Assembly: GCF_026151205.1 (NCBI RefSeq)
Contig: NC_087074.1
Location: 12,691,182 to 12,755,181, forward strand
Direction of reading: 5' to 3'
DNA from: Bolinopsis microptera
Taxonomy: Eukaryota > Ctenophora > Tentaculata > Lobata > Bolinopsidae
Length of the DNA: 64,000 nucleotides
Shown: one piece after another, positions 10,987 through 22,057 of the stretch
Layout: each line of letters opens with the position of its first letter
Numbering within the stretch: position 1 is the stretch's first letter
Program-made: the position numbers and the translations under genes
Notes under the pieces: generated by a model
The model's input: only the letters and a program-made list of their open reading frames with translations
What the model was told of the DNA's origin: nothing
Database searches by the model: none

Positions 10987-11354
10987 AACACGTTTCATTA
11001 TCACATTTTATGACAGTTGTTTTATTTTGAATGTGTAAATCTAACCACACATAAATCCAGTTAAATTATCCAGATCAAACATAAAGTTATAAATATTCCC
11101 TGTCACGTTTAAGTTTTGAAGAATAACACGTTATTTTTTGTTTTAAACGGAATGCGCTAAGTTTTAAATCGTGTAGCGAGCGCAACACGCTTCAATATTT
11201 TCACGTGAGTTCACTTAACAATTTTGTAGATTTCATTTTGACCACGTTTTCAAACATTTTAAATTTTGTACGATTGATTTATATCACATTTTTTTACGAA
11301 TTCAGTTAAATTATTAAATCTATATTGTTTTTAACACTTTTTAGTTGAACGGGA
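10987..11354 (+). other. 3' untranslated part of the LTR element
   Basis: AT-rich sequence between the end of the polyprotein ORF and the 3' LTR. A short purine stretch directly before the LTR is the likely plus-strand priming site. Confidence 0.6.
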
Positions 11355-11489
11355 TGTTATATATTCTAGTAATTTATTGTATGATTAACCGATATACTAT
11401 TCAGGATGACTACCTGGGTTTTGGTTTTGGTTTTGGTTTAGCTTTTAGCTTTTAGTCTTGCGTTTACCTTGTCACAACGATTCATAACA
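11355..11489 (+). repeat. 3' LTR
   Basis: Identical by eye to the 5' LTR and followed by TATCT, the target duplication. Confidence 0.95.
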
Positions 11490-11664
11490 TATCTCAAAGG
11501 AAGTTTGTAATGATTTAATTTAGCAGTAAAACAGCAAAATTTTGAGCTGAGCAGTGGTAGCCATAAAACTGAATTTCGGTATACCTAATACTACATTTCT
11601 GATAGCCGATACTCCGATAGGCTCCTACCTATTTTCAGTTTTGTTATGTTACCACTTCATAGTC

Positions 11665-12007
11665 CAGTAAACGACCGGGGGTAGGATTTGGCCGGGGCCG
11701 GGGCCGGGGCCGGGAATGTCCAAATTTTGCCGGGGCCGGGAATTGGCCGTTCTGGAATTTGGCCGGGGCCGGGCCGTGAATTTAATAAATCCATGGCCAA
11801 GTTAGAACTTTTCAGGACTTAGGATCTGAACTTATTTTTACATGACAATATAATGTTCGTTTTTAATGTAATTTTAAGACTTATATGAAAGTTTAGGCGT
11901 TTCGATCAAAAATTCGGCAAAATGAAATCGGCCGGGGCCGGGGCCGGGAAGAAATAGCTCCCCCGGTGCCGGGATTTCACGGCGCCGGGAATCCCGGTCG
12001 ATTACTG
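11665..12007. mobile_element. hAT-like MITE with CCGGGG-rich interior
   Basis: The ends are inverted repeats, CAGTAAACGACCGGGG on the left and TCCCGGTCGATTACTG on the right. CAG-type ends and the near-duplicated flanks CTTCATAG and CTTCATAC suggest an 8-bp target duplication, as made by hAT transposases; the left flank is separated from the end by two extra bases. The interior has runs of GGCCGGGG near both ends around an AT-rich middle. No coding capacity, so it would depend on a transposase supplied elsewhere. Confidence 0.65.
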
Positions 12008-12015
12008 CTTCATAC

Positions 12016-12640
12016 ACATGACACAGTGATTACAAATATATTTAAAATGTAGTTGGAGGACTTCGCCGCTTCGACGCGCCGCGCGAACTAGCATTCTTGC
12101 TTCCGGTTTCACTAATTCACTTGCCATGGATTATAGGAAAAACGCGCTCGTTTGTATTTCGCATTGGATATAAAGATGACCAATGATATTGCAGTGTTTA
12201 AGTCACGTGCGCGTGATATGGAGCGCTTGCGTGTGCTAGCTTGAGATCAGATACAAGCTTTTGTTCCTGACTCTTTCTCACTCGCTCTCTGCATTATATT
12301 ATTATACCTTCTGATAAACCTATCGCTTGCAGTTTGTTGAATATCTCTGTCATCTGTCATTTGCCTTAAAGTGATACCCTTCTCGTACGCTTTTGTTATT
12401 GTTATGGTTTCAATGTCATGAGAGCTACATACATCCAAGAAAAATGTATGATTTTGGCACTTTTTTATGTGGCACTGTCCACTGTTTGTATTTTGCATTG
12501 TCGCCACGGTTGCAATCATGGAGTTACTGGGCCGCGCTCAGCCTGTCATTCCGCCTAATCTCTATTAACAACATTAAAGCCTGGGGTCCTCAGGTAATCA
12601 TGGAGATGCCGCTACTTCCATACCCAACTTTGCCAAAATG
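12016..12640. other. Intergenic stretch with a weak minus-strand ORF
   Basis: A 90-codon minus-strand ORF (12519-12247; GQCHIKKCQNHTFFLDVC) could be an exon but has no recognised domain and no clear partner exons. The segment near 12055-12100 shares a CGACGCGCCGCGCG block with 26620-26640, so part is repetitive. Confidence 0.3.
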
Positions 12641-13745
12641 GTCTTGTCTATAACTTCTGCCTAAATAATGAATGCAAGCTCATACATATTCGAGAATTTA
12701 GCAACCAGCCCGCTCCACACTCCCTTCTTTATTCTGACTGAGACTCATCTGAAGCCATACCATGTTGAAGCGGAGACGTGTATCCCTGGCTACAGTACCA
12801 TCAGAGCTGATCAAGACAAACGTGCTCAAGGCGGTGTAGCTATATACCTACACCACTCTTTACCTGCTGACACGATAAAAGTGTACTCTAACTCCTATTG
12901 TTAAGTTGCAATGGTTCACATCGCTAGCAGTAACTTTCTCCTTGTTGGCGTGTACCGCCCTCCACAGGCACCAGTCAACAAGTTTGATGACTGTTTGTGT
13001 GTGATTCATGACTTTATAGACCACCTCCCTGGCTCTCCTGAACTCTACATTCAACATTGCAGGCGACTTTAATTTGCCGTTTGTAGACTGGTCCAGTAAG
13101 TCTATCAAACCAAACTCAAGCACGGCTTCCGACACGAACTCGGGACTAGCCTTTATGGAGTTCATATCTTCAAACACTGGGAGACTTTGGGACCGGAAAC
13201 TGATCCGGCCCCCAAAGAGGGGTCAGATCACGTCACCAATTAGTGACGTATAATTAGTGATGTGATCCATGGATTGAATTTAATTGACATAGAAATGGGC
13301 TAGATCTGGGGTAGAGTTCACATGTCAATTCTGTGAATCATAGCTGTACATTAAGAAGTAAACATGATCTGACTGCTCCTATAGCAGCTAGTCGACGAAC
13401 CCACTAGGAAGGACCAAAACATCCTTGACGTGATCCTCTCCAACAATATCGATTTAATCCACGGTTTATCAGTGTCAAAGACGGAGAAATCAGACCACGT
13501 CATAGTGACCTGTAGTCTGTACTTTCCTCCACCCGCAGTTCCTACTTGAGCAACCAGCAAGGAAACAGTACAGCGCCCTGTCACAGCACTTGATGACATC
13601 AACTTCAATGCTGCTGACTGGGCCTTGATCAACAAGGAACTCACTACTGTAGACTGGTCGACAGTAACCAACCCTTCAACTAACCAAGATGCTGCATGGG
13701 ACATGTTTGAAGGGATCCTTGTGCAGATCTGCAAGAAACACGCAC
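12641..13745 (+). mobile_element. LINE relic: AP-type endonuclease domain
   Basis: Conceptual fragments on the plus strand show an apurinic-type endonuclease of a non-LTR retrotransposon, probably CR1-like: FILTETHLKPYHVEAE, then GGVAIYLHHSL, then LLVGVYRPPQAPVNKF, and after a foreign stretch LVDEPTRKDQNILDVILSNN with a closing KSDHVIVTC. Stops and frame shifts interrupt it, for example a stop after SNSYC near 12903. A block of about 200 bp at roughly 13175-13385 does not fit the domain and looks like a later insertion. The relic runs directly into the CCCT repeat. It is inactive. Confidence 0.75.
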
Positions 13746-13982
13746 CTCCCTCCCTCCCTCCCTCCCTCCCTCCCTCCCTCCCTCCCTCCCTCCCTCCCTC
13801 CCTCCCTCCCTCCCGCCCTCCATCCCTCCCTCCCTCCCTCCCCCCCTCCCTCCCTCCCTCCCTCCCTCCCGCCCTCCCTCCCTCCCGCCCTCCCTCCATC
13901 CCTCCATCCCTCCCTCCCTCCCTCCCTCCCTCCCTCCCTCCCTCCCTCCCTCCCTCCCTCCCTCCTTCCCTCCCTCCCTCTA
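13745..13982. repeat. CCCT tetranucleotide run, about 235 bp
   Basis: Nearly uninterrupted CCCT units with occasional single changes. It begins within the LINE relic reading frame. The serine/proline or glycine/arginine ORFs that cross it are artefacts of the repeat. Confidence 0.97.
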
Positions 13983-14996
13983 GTTCCATGATCGGGACGC
14001 ATTTGGAGATGTATCTCTAGGATAATCTTGGTTTAAGCTTTTTGATGTGTAATACATAGATTCGGGTGTAGGAACCGAGGCTCCTATTTGTTCTTTTAGA
14101 GCTCCACATTTGGAATTATAAATTTGAGTGTATCAGTGTAGTTGTTTGGCGTCAGCTAGACTGGCATAAGTGGTCCGCACCCGACTAACAGCCAGCGCTC
14201 TGATTGGTCAGCGTGACTGCTATTCTATAGCTTATTGGCCAGCTTGCGTGTCACGTGGTACCCTACAAACGTGTGTTCAAGTTAATTTGCAGTAGAAATT
14301 CAACTGGGATGTTCGGTTTATTATTCTTTGTTACTCCCTGTTGGCATTCTTTAGCGCTGAATGACATCAAGACCTAAATACCTTAGGTTCTTAACTCGAC
14401 TCAGGATTGTTGTATCATGTTATATACACATAATATAGCAATGGCCAATTGGCTGACTATAAGGTCATGGCCTGAACAAACAATTTTTTTAAAATAGTCA
14501 AGTGATGCTAAAGCAGAGCACAAATGTGTAATAAGTTAATAGATTATAATATTATATCATGTTATTGATTTTCTGACTGGTTTTTTTCAACTGGTTGCCG
14601 GGGTAATTTCATTGGATCCTCCTGCCCGGACAGTAATAATGTCATGTTGCAGGTTTGTTACTATTCATGATATAAGAGTCAATTTTGTTTTGAGCCTACC
14701 GTGATCTTCATTAAATCTGCTACATTGATACCCAGTGTTATAACAGGTAGTAGATAAGCTTACTGATTGTTCTACTATAGTAACTAGTAACTAGTAACTA
14801 ATAACTAGTAACTAGTACCTTATGTTAAACTTAATATCATAACTTAAAACAATTATTGTTCCGGACGATAGTGATATTGCGGGGTGTAACAAGTTTACAG
14901 TTATAACCTCACTTTATTAATAATTGTTTGGTGTAATAATTGTTTTGTTAAATTAATGATTGTTTGGTGTATTTCTCTAACCAATATAATGGTCAG
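13983..14996. other. AT-rich intergenic DNA
   Basis: No gene recognised. A short AGTAACT-type tandem repeat lies at about 14775-14818. Confidence 0.5.
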
Positions 14997-15150
14997 GCAT
15001 GTACGGAGACCTCCCTGCTAGCTCCAGCTCCTACGAGGACCTAATCCTTCTGATAGAGAAACTGATAGAACTCCTCTGTCCTGGTCTTCCGCTGGTCAAG
15101 ACCAGTTTGTACGAGCTGGAGCTCTTGTTCCATCCCTGGGTGGAAAGTTG
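14997..15150 (+). CDS. Candidate exon, unknown gene
   Basis: Bounded by an acceptor-like GGTCAG and a donor-like TTG|GTACGC. The open frame encodes about 50 residues, MYGDLPASSSSYEDLILLIE and a leucine-rich helix-forming continuation ending FHPWVESW. The composition is protein-like and unlike nearby repeats. The phase left at its end does not match the candidate exon at 15539, so another exon may lie between, or one of the two is wrong. Function unknown. Confidence 0.4.
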
Positions 15151-15538
15151 GTACGCTAGTCCAGACCATGGAACATCAACGTCCTGCTGTTATTCAGAGC
15201 ACTGATGTGGCTGGACGGAAATCCAGCCTCTAAAATTAGACTTGTTCTTCCCGGTATGTGGTGTTTGTGGGAAGAGTGCCGTTAATAAAAAATAATCTTC
15301 TTTTCCTGTAGCTTATATAATATCCTAATCTTGAACCCGTCTCTGATCCTGATCTAATACTGCAGTAATTATAGTGAGTAAGATAGAAGTAGTTAATAAA
15401 CTTCTCCAAAAACGGTTGACAGGTCGAGTCGTGGCTAAGTAATGAACGAATGAGAGCTCATTTTTGTCACGTGACAGCACTACTATAAAATATCCCTTAT
15501 TATATATTCCCTACTCTGTGATCACCCTCCCCCCTCAG

Positions 15539-15713
15539 ATATTCAAGAAGAGGAAGGAGAGAAGGAGGAACCACACAAAGGAATGTACAACGTGTCAGTA
15601 GGAGACCTCATCACCCAAATCTACGCCGCCTCCGGGCAACTACTGGACCTCAACTACCGGGCTGGCCGGCTCTATCATACCTCACCTACCGGGCTAAAAC
15701 ACGGGTCTTCATA
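15539..15713 (+). CDS. Candidate terminal exon, unknown gene
   Basis: Follows a strong acceptor (CCCCCCTCAG) and encodes QEEEGEKEEPHKGMYNVSVG followed by DLITQIYAASGQLLDLNYRA, ending at a stop at 15711-15713. An acidic linker leads into a plausible amphipathic helix. It probably belongs to the same plus-strand gene as the exon at 14997, although the phases do not join directly. I do not recognise the family. Confidence 0.45.
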
Positions 15714-15719
15714 GTGATA

Positions 15720-16341
15720 TGACTTTGATTTCGAATAGACTGATATTTATTAACATTTTTGGTTAGGTTCATGGTTAGGACATTGGACAGTTGTTATTTT
15801 TTACTTAGTTTGGTAATGTTATAATAATCTTGATGTCAACTGTTTTATAGCGTAAATATTCTGTTCTTCTAACAGCACCGTTATAAAAGTGTTTTAATCC
15901 TTCAAACATATGTAGCTGATAGTGATATAATAACATATTGTAAAATTATTGAAATGTGACGTGCTCTGGTATATAATATATCGACTATTATGGTACAATC
16001 TAGGTAGATAAGAATCTGGTAGAATGTAGAATTTGGATCTATTTAACAGTTGGAGGCACGTTTAAGAGGCAAATCGATCTCAATTTCAATTGCCCTTTCA
16101 GAAATCTCACCGTTGATAAACAGAGCTACAAATCTAAACAATTGTGAGATTTATCCTTGGTTATGGCCGTGTAACAACTTCAAATCGTGGTATCTGTTTG
16201 CGATGCAAAACTGAAAACAAACCTTAAATGAAATTGAATCAATGATCAAACAAACCTTAAATGAAATTGAATCAAAACTTGCAGGAATAATTTTATTGCA
16301 TGTTTGATGTTATTGATAATTCGTGAATTCATGCAACCTTA
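15720..16341. other. Intergenic AT-rich DNA
   Basis: No gene seen. A 31-bp segment is duplicated in tandem at about 16217-16278. Confidence 0.5.
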
Positions 16342-16467
16342 ATTGACGTTGTCAATTCATGGCAGCTCGGCGCGGCACAGTAGCGCATCTCGCCGATCTA
16401 GCCGATCTGTCGCTGTGAGAAGCCTTATTAAGTGCGCGGCGCGGCACAGTAACGCATCGCGCTACAA
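16342..16467 (+). repeat. Dispersed GC-rich 125-bp repeat, copy A
   Basis: Starts with the near-palindrome ATTGACGTTGTCAAT and contains two direct copies of CGCGGCACAGTARCGCAT about 80 bp apart. Close copies lie at 26783-26896 (inverted) and 47294-47414. It is non-coding and probably a MITE, a SINE-like unit, or the end of a larger element. Confidence 0.75.
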
Positions 16468-17350
16468 ATGCAACCTTATTTAGTGCCTAAAATTCAATCA
16501 GCTAATTACAGGCCATGCGTTTCATAAACCATATTATGGCCCATTTCGGTCACAAATCAAAGCTTAAATTGAGTTTATTGCACGCGCGGTGAACAAATTG
16601 TGTAAAAACAACTATGCTGTCACAAATAATGCGCGCTATAGAGGTGACCAATGAAATCACGGCATTAAAAACACGTGATAGCGCGCTGGCGAGTGAATTA
16701 GTAAAATCCTCTTGCTTCGAACGTCGTCGATCGTTGCTCTGCTTCGCAAAGCAACGATCTCGATGGATTGACATCGTCAATCAAGAATTAGTAGAGGCTC
16801 TTACGGGCAAATATCGCGCTTCTTTGCTCGAGCCCTGGGACTTCTTTTAGGTTTCTTATATGATAGAATGGAGTGTACTGAACACTCTGACGGTATCGGG
16901 AACATTCTAGAGCCTTCAGAAGCTTTGTTGTGAGCACTTCACTGCCAAAACTTCGGACATCTACAGACACCGGAATATCGACTAAAATTTTTTTCTGAGT
17001 TGTTCCCCTAATTTCTCTTAGGTTGCTTAAGCCCTAGAAAGTGTCAGATCGTCTAAATATTGCTCCATTCCGGTGTTAGAGACCTCGAAAATTTCGACCT
17101 CGTAGAACGTGTTGCGCGTCGTATGTAGTGTTTACAATGGAAAAAGTTTACTTAAATCTGATTCGGTTGCGGCGCGTGACGTATCTAGCACGATATTTGC
17201 TCGAAAGCGCGTCACTGCGCCAGAAACCTCGTGGTACCGTAACACTGTAGAAATAGATCATCACAAGAGACACAATAAACGTATCATCACTATGCAAAGT
17301 TAATGTTAAAATGATACAATAGCCCTGCTTTAACAGATTAATCCACATAA
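16468..17350. other. Repeat-derived intergenic DNA
   Basis: Contains ATTGACATCGTCAAT near 16769 followed by GAGGCTCTTACGGGC, which recurs inverted near 25724. ACACCGGAAT at about 16967 and its complement near 17070 form a short inverted pair. No gene is supported. Confidence 0.45.
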
Positions 17351-17353
17351 ACA

Positions 17354-18412
17354 CTATATTTCTACAGTCCGATCAGTAAATCGAACATGTTTTTGAAGAT
17401 AAATCTTCTGATAGAATTCGTTTCTACATTGAAAGATTTCTTTTCTAATCTCCTTTAAGAGTGCTGTCTTTGTTAAAGTGTTATCATCTCTATCCGCATC
17501 TATTGTTGCGGCAAGATTAGATACGATTCTGCTGTCGAAACAAACTCGTCTTACCGACATTGTCTTTCTGAAAACTGATGTGATCAGATTGAACATTGCT
17601 GGAGTTTGCAGCGTTCTCAGATAAATTAGACGTCACATAGTCATTGTACTTAAGCTTCAGGTCAGACACGAGGTACAGTTCTGGTAAAACATTCTCCTGC
17701 TCCAGTTAAAAGGTCCGTATCAATACCTGCACTCATTAATGCAGCATTGGTGTTGTCGTGCGTGGACACGTTTCTTTCCATTTTAAAACCTGCCTTAGAG
17801 ACAGGTTTTAAACTTACAGCTTCAGATAATTTACCCTTCAATTGTTTCACCCTCGAGTTGCTGTACCTCGAACGACATGTTTTGTGATATCTACCTAGCT
17901 TGCTATAGAGATATTTTCCGAGACTCTCAGGGTTAAGAACAGGGCACTTGTTCATGTGCGAATCAGGATTAACATCGATGTTGCACAGATCCTGACGATT
18001 TCTGTAGATGTCCACAGATAGTATGTTGCGAAATCGACGAAGAAACTATTATCTTTTCCTTGAATCAGACTATCCTTTTTCGTTTCTAACGTCTAGGGAA
18101 ATTCGTATTGTTAAAGAAGAATAACCTCTCATACTCTTAAAATTAAATCGAGATAATATGTATAATAATTATATTTGCGAGCAAAAGTTTCACACAAACC
18201 TGTTCAACCTGGCATATGAAACACAAGTCTCAGTCCATTTCAAACAAATCAACATCTGGTCCACTTGATTTGGAACTAAATGAAGAAAGTCTCCACATTT
18301 TCTTAGTTCTATTCGAGGAGGGTGACAGAGGCGGGACTTTTTCCACTTGGATGGCAATAGCTTCTTCAATCTTCATCACAAGAGGATTCGTCAATTTCAG
18401 AAACAGCACTGT
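17354..18412 (-). pseudogene. Broken unknown ORF with a cysteine/histidine motif
   Basis: Three minus-strand stretches read as one decayed coding region. The first (about 18412-18185) begins after an acceptor-like TTTGCAG and carries DLCFICQVEQ. The second (18015-17662) has GKYLYSKLGRYHKTCRSRYS, so the pair gives a C..C...YH..C pattern like a zinc-binding site. The third (17596-17354) has RRVCFDSRIVSNLAATIDAD. Proteins of this look are multicopy in some invertebrates, but I cannot name the family or say whether it belonged to a host gene or an element. It appears non-functional. Confidence 0.4.
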
Positions 18413-18581
18413 ACACCTGCAAATATATTATTACTTCCCACATTTATATCAACAGTATCATATCACATAAGTTTGAGATCGTACAAGTGTTATATCATTT
18501 TAAAAGTTTGCAAATCCGATAGAAATGGATTAAAAATTACTACTGATCGCTGTCTATTTACCTTTGAATAATAATGTTTTT

Positions 18582-19069
18582 CAGGATGTGGCCGGGACAT
18601 GATTTCAGGCCTGACCGGGACCGGGATACAAAATGTGACTTGACCGGGACCGGGACCGGGACCGGGACCGGGATAGCTCAAAATTGCCAATCCCGGTACC
18701 GGGATTCCCGGTACCGGGAATTCCGGTCGATTACTGGTTAATTCATGATCATAATTTATTACTCAAACTTGTTAAGCAATTTTAAACATTGTTGTATTTG
18801 GCTCAGAGGATGTTTAAAGATGAAATTCACAATGAATGAAAGGAAAAACTTAGAATCACAGTGAATGAAATTATGTAAAAGATCCCGGTCAAAATCCCGG
18901 CAAATTTGAGTGATTGCCCAGGACCAGGACCGGGACCAGGACCAAGAATCCCGAATTAACCGGGACCGGGACTGGGACCGGGATCATAAATAAATAAATC
19001 AGCATTTGACCGGGACCGGGATAGCTCAAAATTGCCAATCCCGGTACCGGGAATCCCGGTCACCTCCTG
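18582..19069. mobile_element. hAT-like MITE with ACCGGG arrays, 8-bp target duplication
   Basis: The element runs from CAGGATGTGGCC to GGTCACCTCCTG and is flanked on both sides by the perfect 8-bp duplication ATGTTTTT (18574-18581 and 19070-19077). An 8-bp duplication with CAG...CTG ends is the signature of hAT transposition. The interior has GGGACC/ACCGGG tandem hexamers at both ends and an AT-rich core (about 18740-18880) that matches the core of the 37153-37985 element in the opposite orientation. A second CAG-type end (GGTCGATTACTG, near 18736) inside suggests a composite of two related elements. Non-coding. Confidence 0.85.
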
Positions 19070-19449
19070 ATGTTTTTAAATGTTAGTAAAACAGGAGGAA
19101 ACCACTCAACCTGTTATAGTTGTCTTTTACATAGTTAAGACGCTGAATACACAAAAAAAGAGGTTTGCTTTGGTGAGCACAACCCAGGATTGATCTTCTG
19201 CAGCAGGGCGAGGAATTCTCTAGACTGTTTTGTAATTCGTTCACTTTCAGAGCGGAAGAAAACTGTGTCATTAAAATCCTTTATTTCTATTCGAGTACAG
19301 ATACAGCACTCTGAAAATTGATGAATGGTCACATTTTTGTATACCCTACGGCAAAGTCTTATGTATGTGGTAAAAGAATGATATTCTTTAAATATATAAT
19401 AACATCTATAAACAAAAGAGCACCTAAAGAGGCTCAGCAAAGTGCTGGC

Positions 19450-20737
19450 CTATTTACGCTTACGAAGACTCATTCGTTCAATATGTCTCAAAGTAAATAA
19501 ACTCCTCCATCCTACTCTATCTCTTGCTAAGTTCACTAAGTTGGTAAAATAATCTTCATTTTTCAAATAAATTCGTCTCTTGAATAGGTCCTTTTTCACA
19601 ATAATATCATACAAATTAGTCCTGTGTCTACACACTCGTCCCTTTAGTGTTTGACATCCTAGTGAAGCAAATAACAGAGACTGGTAGGCAGGCGTGTCGT
19701 TGTCACTGCGTAGAACATGACCTAGCATTGTCCACCGTGCCTTTTCCACTCTCTCGGAAAGGGGCCTGGTCTGGGTACGAGCGTAGAGGGCCTTGTTAGA
19801 TGTTGAGCTAGGCCAATAGATGTGTAGGATGCGCTTGAGGTGCTTCCTCTGAACAACATCTACAGACTCTAGAACATGCCGAGGTACGGCCCAGCAGCAG
19901 CAGTTGTACAGGAGCAGTGAGCACTGATACTACTAGTGAGTCGTAGAGTTTGATCTTTCTCTTCTCAGTTATCTGACTCCTCTCTGATCCCTGGCACCAC
20001 AGCTTGTCAAATGACCAGAAGGCGGTGTTAGCTTTATTCATTCTATTAGTAACATCCTGCTCTGATCCAAGCTTAGTACCAAGAAGCGTCTCGTTTCTCC
20101 ACTCCTCTTTTCCTCTTAGTTCATTATCCCACTCGTCACATGCACCAACTTCTTCTAAATACACTCTGGTAAACTTTGTCTTTGTGTCATTGACAAAGAG
20201 ACTCCATTCACTGAGAATATTCTTGGAGATCTGAAAGATATCCTGTAACTCCTCCATATCTTCACCAATCTCCTCTACATCGTCTGAATAGCCGGACTCA
20301 AGAGGCATGTGGTTATCGGCTATCGGAGGGTTGGGGGTTGAGGGGAGGACTGCTCTTATGTGCACTACAGCTCCAGCTAGATTGAGGGTAAACAATTTAC
20401 CAGCTGTGCTGTCTCCTTGGGAGGCTCCTATGTTGAAAGAGAACATCTCTGAGTCAGTAGAACACACTCTGACTACTAGAGTGGTGTTAGCCATGAGGTA
20501 TTGTACAAGCCTCAGGTCGTCTCTGGAGCATCCTGCAGCTTCTAGTAGTCTGATTGTTGTACCTCTGCGGATGGTATTGAAGGCAGCTGACATGTCAATA
20601 CTCACTTTGTCCCATTCAAACTCCTTCTTCATTACTACAGATATAAGCATGCTCTGTGCCCAAACTAGGTCGGCACAGCTCCTGCCAGCTTTGAAGGCAG
20701 CTTGGAACGGTCCGGTGAAGTTTTTTATTAAAGCCTA
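19450..20737 (-). mobile_element. LINE relic: reverse transcriptase and C-terminus
   Basis: The minus strand encodes the later part of a non-LTR reverse transcriptase: FQAAFKAGRSCADLVWAQS, VSIDMSAAFNTIRRG (motif A), GASQGDSTAGKLF (motif B) and YSDDVEEIG (motif C, in place of the usual YADD). After a frame shift near 19920 the C-terminal region follows, with RWTMLGHVLRSDNDTPAYQS and a DLVNLARDRVGW-like end. The 5' part, including any endonuclease, is missing. The clade is uncertain. It is inactive. Confidence 0.75.
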
Positions 20738-20982
20738 AACTTAACTTCTACCAATTCAAAATTGTTTACGTCGGTCTCCCCTCCTTGAGCCACTTTTCAC
20801 ATAGCTATTGAGTATAAATCACTCTAGCACAAGCGATTTCAAACCCCCTCCCCTAGGCTGGATTAGGTTATTATATGTGAACTGTGCTCTAGTGCATGAC
20901 TGACGTTACATAATGCAGAGCATGCAAAGTTTTGATGTTTCATAAACTTATGAATAAAGTTTTAAAATCGTGACATAAAAAG

Positions 20983-21149
20983 CAGTGGTCGCCCGGTGCC
21001 CCCTGGCCAAAATCACAACCCCCAGCCAAAAATTGGCAATTCTCCGGGGGTAAACCCTGGCCCCTGCCAATTCTCAGTGGTCAGCCCCGGCCCCGGCTAT
21101 ATTGGGGCTCCCCGGCCCCGGTCAGAATCCTGCCCCCGGTCGACCACTG
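20983..21149. mobile_element. Short hAT-like MITE, 8-bp target duplication
   Basis: 167 bp from CAGTGGTCGCCC to GGTCGACCACTG, flanked by perfect 8-bp copies of ATAAAAAG (20975-20982 and 21150-21157). The interior is rich in CCCCGG-type blocks. It belongs with the other CAG...CTG elements in this window. Non-coding. Confidence 0.87.
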
Positions 21150-21157
21150 ATAAAAAG

Positions 21158-22057
21158 TTAACTCACTGGATTTGTCCAAAAGCGAGAGAAAGTACTGAGA
21201 AAGCACTTATACGTCACCACCAGAGGGCCTAGAGAGGTTATCTTTGTCTGTTTAATTGAATATTGAGTATATAATATGAGATTTAAGATGAGCATGATAG
21301 ATATAACGTCCAAATTCTAAAGTTCCACCAAAATTGAGTCACATTAAACTTGGTTACGGTAACACAACAATTTTAGTTCTTCATCATGGTAGGTGATTTG
21401 ACATAATGAAGTGTAGACTAAATTATTATTTATAATAATTACCTGTCGGAGGGATTTAAGTGTTCCTCTGAACAGTCCTTTTCTGGAAGGTTGAGAGCTT
21501 TCCATACATCCAAAGAGCCAAATTGGATTTGTCCTTCTTTCGGGCATATGCAATCTTTGATATGATGCCTTGTACATTTTGAAATCCTGCAGTTATCATT
21601 ATTCAATACTTATAGAGCCTTAGATAAGGGGTTAGGGGTCGTTCACATAATATTGTGTAATTGCAATATAGTAAGGTTACTGTACGTTTCCAACCCTTTG
21701 TCATGTATATCACAACAGATGATGTTAAAAGCATAATAATATTATGATACAGTTTTACAGTTTTTTTTACGTGTTGATAATCTAGCTCATATCTCTATTT
21801 TATCGCTACATTACAACTGCCATTTTGCTGGTACTGTGTTTTTACTTTATACAAGTACAAGTAATCGATGGAAGAAATGGATACTCTTCAAAGATTGTCA
21901 GTTTATTCTACCTAGCTACATTACTGAAGAGTATATAAGGTCTATAACGGTTGGATCACTGAACTCGCGGAAGCTACGAACTGTGACAATAAATCTGAGT
22001 TTTCAGTTGAAACGTTCAAAAAGCCAGTGAAGTCAGTTTCAGTAAAACATTTATAAT
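21158..22057. other. Intergenic DNA
   Basis: AT-rich. The motif GGGGTCGTTCACA at about 21648 recurs near 48208 and (inverted) near 44316 and 48335 and probably marks an element end. No gene recognised. Confidence 0.45.

Larger units (their letters stand above)
6532..11489 (+). mobile_element. Ty3/gypsy-type LTR retroelement, looks whole
   Basis: A complete-looking element of 4958 bp with 135-bp LTRs at 6532-6666 and 11355-11489, beginning TG and ending CA, and a 5-bp target duplication TATCT on each side. The two LTRs read as identical, so the insertion is young. A primer-binding site directly follows the 5' LTR and begins TGGCGACGAG, matching the 3' end expected of a tRNA-Ser. Parts in order: gag with two CCHC knuckles, protease, reverse transcriptase, RNase H, integrase. 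This order is that of the Ty3/gypsy (Metaviridae) group. No breaks are evident. Confidence 0.93.

Noticed and set aside
13351-14020. Gly/Arg/Glu-rich and Pro/Ser-rich ORFs
   Set aside because: All cross the CCCT run and are translations of a tetranucleotide repeat.
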